Positions 6,233 through 8,203 of a DNA stretch of 8,203 nt are shown one piece after another. How positions within the stretch are numbered: the first letter of the stretch is position 1; each line of letters opens with the position of its first letter. A program made the position numbers and the translations under genes. Source of the stretch: an uncultured Collinsella sp. (GTDB lineage: Bacteria; Actinomycetota; Coriobacteriia; Coriobacteriales; Coriobacteriaceae). The notes under the pieces are model-generated. The model ran no database searches. It saw only the letters and a program-made list of their open reading frames with translations, and had not been told where the DNA came from. The stretch lies in NCBI GenBank assembly GCA_959602875.1, contig CAUGVQ010000092.1, positions 1 through 8,203 of the forward strand, in the 5' to 3' direction.

Positions 6233-7693
6233 CTAGTGCACCTGAACGACGTAGGCCACGTTGGTGGAGGTCACCTTGTCGGCCAGAGCGATGGAGGTCT
6301 TGGGGTCACCGACCGTCACGACGGCGAGGTCGTTCTTATCGACGTAGCCGTGCTCCTTGGCGGAGGCAATGGCCTTCTGCACGGTCTCGTCGACGGTGCC
6401 CTGGGTGATGGCGGCGTAGCGCGGCTCGACGCCCCAGTACATGATCATCTTCTGCACGGCCCACTTGTGACGCGAGAAAGCGACAACCGGGGTCTTGGGG
6501 TGGAAGTGCGAGATCAGACGCGCGGAGCGGCCGGTGGTCGTCGGGACGATGATGGCCTTGGCGTCGATGGTGGTGGCCATGTTAACGGCGGAGAGACCCA
6601 CGACGTTGTTGATCACGCGGGTGCCGTGGCTGCCAGCCGGGACCTGGAGTGGGCCGTGGTCGGCGATGTGCTGCTCGGTCTCGTGGGCGATGGAGGCCTG
6701 CATGCGGACGGCCTCGACCGGGTACTTGCCGGCAGCAGTCTCACCAGAGAGCATGACGGCGTCGGTACCGTCGTAGATGGCGTTGGCCACGTCGGCAACC
6801 TCGGCGCGGGTCGGGCGCGGGTTGCGGATCATGGAGTCGAGCATCTGAGTCGCGGTGATGACGGGCTTGTAGGCCGCGTTGCACTTGGCGATGATGGTCT
6901 TCTGAATGTGCGGCACGAGCTCGGGCTGAATCTCGATACCGAGGTCGCCGCGGGCGACCATGACGCCGTTGGAGGCCTTCAGGATGTCGTCGAAGTTCTT
7001 GACGCCAAGGGCGCACTCGATCTTCGGGAAGATGCCGACGTGCTCGCCACCGTTCTCGTCGCAGAGCTTGCGGATCTCGCGCACGGCGTCGCCGTCGCGC
7101 ACGAAGGAGGCCGCGATGTAGTCGATGCCCTCCTTAAGACCGAAGAGGATGTCCTCACGGTCGCGCTCGGTGATGGCGGGCAGGCTGGTCTCGACGTTGG
7201 GGACGTTGATGCCCTTGCGCTCGCCGATCTCGCCGCCGTTCTCAACGGTGCAGTGGATGTCCTGGCCGTGGATGGCGTTGACCACAAGGCCGATGAGGCC
7301 GTCGTCAATCAGGATCTTGGAGCCGGGGCGGACCTCACGGGGGAGGTTCACGTAGTCAAGGGAGATGTGGCTGGCGTTGCCGAGATTCTCCTCAGTGGTC
7401 GGCTCAGCCGTGACGATAATCTTGTCGCCGGCTTTGACGGTGACCTTCTGATGGTCCTCGAGCAGGCCCGTGCGGATCTCGGGGCCCTTGGTGTCAAGAA
7501 GGATGCCCACGGGCGTGTCGAGCTCCTCGGCAATGCGCTTGACGCGCTCGATGCGGCCGTGGTGCTCCTCATAGGAACCATGGGAGAAGTTGAAGCGGGC
7601 GACGTTCATGCCCGCTTTGATCATCTCGCGGAGCGTCTCGTCGTTGTCGCAGGCGGGACCCATCGTGCACACGATCTTGGTGTGTTTGTACAT
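6233..7693 (-). CDS. pyk: Pyruvate kinase
   Basis: This enzyme makes pyruvate and ATP from phosphoenolpyruvate and ADP, the last step of glycolysis, in the cytoplasm. The 486-residue product starts MYKHTKIVCTMGPACDN. The TIM-barrel domain carries R33 and NFSHGS (35-40) for substrate and potassium, DTKGPEIRTG (67-76), the catalytic lysine K224 in IFPKIE (221-226), D250 in ARGDLG (248-252) for the metal ion, and ATQMLDSM (281-288). The B domain is about residues 70-165, and the C-terminal allosteric domain about 350-486. The extra PEP-utiliser domain found on some Bacillus-type enzymes is absent. The start at 7693 is set by GGAGG (7702-7698 on the minus strand) and a -10 box further upstream; a longer in-frame reading to 7786 would cover both. 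The gene is convergent with the symporter gene and divergent from the ATPase gene. Confidence 0.97.
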   Translation of the reverse strand: MYKHTKIVCTMGPACDNDETLREMIKAGMNVARFNFSHGSYEEHHGRIERVKRIAEELDTPVGILLDTKGPEIRTGLLEDHQKVTVKAGDKIIVTAEPTTEENLGNASHISLDYVNLPREVRPGSKILIDDGLIGLVVNAIHGQDIHCTVENGGEIGERKGINVPNVETSLPAITERDREDILFGLKEGIDYIAASFVRDGDAVREIRKLCDENGGEHVGIFPKIECALGVKNFDDILKASNGVMVARGDLGIEIQPELVPHIQKTIIAKCNAAYKPVITATQMLDSMIRNPRPTRAEVADVANAIYDGTDAVMLSGETAAGKYPVEAVRMQASIAHETEQHIADHGPLQVPAGSHGTRVINNVVGLSAVNMATTIDAKAIIVPTTTGRSARLISHFHPKTPVVAFSRHKWAVQKMIMYWGVEPRYAAITQGTVDETVQKAIASAKEHGYVDKNDLAVVTVGDPKTSIALADKVTSTNVAYVVQVH

Positions 7694-7696
7694 CAG

Positions 7697-7702
7697 TCCT
7701 CC
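7697..7702 (-). promoter_or_regulatory. Ribosome binding site of pyk
   Basis: On the minus strand GGAGGA reads from 7702 to 7697, followed by CTG and the ATG at 7693. It favours this start over the upstream in-frame ATGs at 7786 and about 7738. Confidence 0.8.
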
Positions 7703-7736
7703 AGAGTCTTTTCTTAGTCCTTGTAACGTCATGCGC

Positions 7737-7765
7737 ATTATAAAAGGATTGGCAAGACCGAATAG
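7737..7765 (-). promoter_or_regulatory. Promoter of pyk
   Basis: A perfect -10 box, TATAAT, reads on the minus strand from 7742 to 7737. With a 17-bp spacer the -35 position holds CTATTC (7765-7760), a poor match, so the promoter is defined by its -10 box. Transcription would start near 7730, giving a leader of about 37 bases. The palindrome ATGCGCAT (7731-7738) overlaps the box edge and likely start point. Confidence 0.55.
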
Positions 7766-7888
7766 CGAAAAATAGAGACCGTACACCGATTTCTAATAGA
7801 TTTTTTACAAGATGAGGTGGCATTGGCTCTGGAGGCTGCTCGCTCGGGCGATTTAGGCAATTAACCTCTTATAAACCCGATTAAAGGG

Positions 7889-7917
7889 CTCACGAACGGG
7901 TCATTTTACGCTAAGAT
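7889..7917 (+). promoter_or_regulatory. Weak candidate promoter of the ATPase gene
   Basis: TAAGAT at 7912-7917 resembles a -10 box; CTCACG at 7889-7894 stands 17 bp upstream as a poor -35. If real, the mRNA leader would be about 113 bases. TATAAA at 7870-7875 is an alternative -10 without a good -35. Confidence 0.25.
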
Positions 7918-7942
7918 AGAGCGCATTGTCAGCTGCTGCCCG

Positions 7943-8031
7943 GATCGGCGGCTTTGACGAGCCCTTGCCCCACTCCCGGGGAGTTATGATCGGGCGTCAA
8001 CCTGCAGGGCGGCTTGATGCTCCCGGGAGGG
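7943..8031 (+). promoter_or_regulatory. Structured leader with possible ribosome-site masking
   Basis: Several elements occur twice: GATCGG (7943-7948, 7989-7994), GGCGGCTT(T)GA (7947-7957, 8008-8017) and CTCCCGGG(G)AG (7973-7983, 8020-8029). TTGAC-ga-GCCC (7954-7964) can pair with GGGCGTCAA (7992-8000), enclosing a small ACTCC/GGAGT hairpin (7972-7984). Alternatively CTCCCGGG (7973-7980) can pair with CCCGGGAG (8022-8029), which would hide the ribosome site GGGAGGG at 8025-8031. Two exclusive folds suggest translational control, but this is inference from base pairing only; I do not recognise a known riboswitch class. Confidence 0.4.
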
Positions 8032-8037
8032 AAACGT

Positions 8038-8203
8038 ATGCAAAAAGAATACTTGGCTTCGGCCGAGGAGGTGCTTGAGGAGCAATCCACAAGCGCCGAT
8101 GCGGGCCTTGCTGCCGATGCGGCGGCGAGCCGCCTTGCGGCGGTGGGCCCCAACAAGCTCGACGAGGAGGAGAAGACGCCGCTGTGGAAGCGCTTCTTCG
8201 AGC
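8038..8203 (+). CDS. P-type cation-transporting ATPase, N-terminal fragment
   Basis: Only the first 55 codons are in the window; the gene runs off the right edge. The visible part matches the cation-transporting ATPase N-terminal domain seen in calcium-type (P2) pumps: an acidic start with a VLEEQ stretch, then ADAAASRLAAVGPNKL (residues 27-42), corresponding to the family pattern of an alternating Ala/Leu helix followed by GPN-x-L, then acidic residues and a TPLWKRFFE stretch (47-55) leading to the first membrane segment. The phosphorylation site and ion-binding helices are not visible, so the ion (calcium, magnesium, manganese or other) cannot be named. The ATG at 8038 is preceded by GGGAGGG at 8025-8031 with 6 bases between. 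It is divergent from pyk. Confidence 0.85.
   Translation, partial: MQKEYLASAEEVLEEQSTSADAGLAADAAASRLAAVGPNKLDEEEKTPLWKRFFE

Larger units (their letters stand above)
7694..8037. other. Divergent non-coding spacer between pyk and the ATPase gene
   Basis: These 344 bases hold no convincing gene. The pyk side (7694-7770) has the pyk ribosome site and promoter. The middle (7771-7920) is A/T-richer and has weak promoter-like boxes such as TATAAA at 7870-7875, but no clear pair. The right part (7930-8037) is G/C-rich with repeats and hairpin-forming arms, and is probably the 5' leader of the ATPase mRNA. Confidence 0.7.

Noticed and set aside
6215..7717. A 500-residue open frame on the plus strand opposite pyk
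   Set aside because: Same codon-bias shadow: low-complexity Val/Gly/Asp/Leu-rich product, no family motif, and it begins next to the terminator.
7694..7786. In-frame extension of pyruvate kinase by 31 residues
   Set aside because: The extension would cover the good ribosome site and the TATAAT box, and the family normally begins just before the KIVCTMGP stretch.
7812..7856. A 14-codon reading frame encoding MRWHWLWRLLARAI, with three Trp, resembling a leader peptide
   Set aside because: No ribosome binding site precedes it, it lies upstream of the best promoter candidate for the ATPase gene, and no tryptophan-related gene follows.
7930..8037. Known ion riboswitches (manganese yybP-ykoY, NiCo, fluoride) in the ATPase leader
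   Set aside because: Short resemblances such as GGGGAG and TTGATG occur, but the remaining conserved blocks and pairing order of these classes are not seen. A covariance-model search would decide.

Overview
The window is about 8.2 kb of GC-rich, densely coded chromosomal DNA with ordinary housekeeping and transport genes. The composition (strong G/C preference at third codon positions, long open frames opposite real genes), the style of the proteins and the clear Shine-Dalgarno sites suggest an actinobacterium. My best guess is the Coriobacteriia (Collinsella-like gut bacteria), from sequence feel alone; no database search was possible. I see no CRISPR array, transposase, tRNA, rRNA, phage gene or defence system, and no gene system that looks undescribed.

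Layout: (1) 1-3629: pheS and pheT, a two-gene operon for the alpha and beta subunits of phenylalanyl-tRNA synthetase, 15 bases apart, closed by an intrinsic terminator inside a larger nested inverted repeat. (2) 3630-3776: a non-coding spacer rich in inverted repeats, with a 35-bp near-perfect dyad overlapping the likely promoter of the next gene. (3) 3777-4619: a 280-residue protein of the zinc-dependent phospholipase C fold family, without a signal peptide and of unknown role. (4) 4731-6161: a sodium:alanine/glycine symporter of the AGCS family. (5) 6159-6205: a perfect 21-bp stem terminator shared by the symporter and the convergent pyruvate kinase gene. (6) 6233-7693, minus strand: pyruvate kinase. 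(7) 7694-8037: a 344-bp divergent spacer with the pyk promoter and a G/C-rich, repeat-containing leader for the next gene. (8) 8038-8203: the first 55 codons of a P-type cation-transporting ATPase, cut by the window end.

Only pheS and pheT clearly work together, as one (alpha-beta)2 enzyme. The other genes appear to be separate transcription units. The points most worth a second look are non-coding: the possible ribosome-site-masking leader before the ATPase, the dyad before the phospholipase-like gene, and the nested repeats around the pheT terminator. Among the proteins, the non-standard residues in the PheS active-site motifs stand out.
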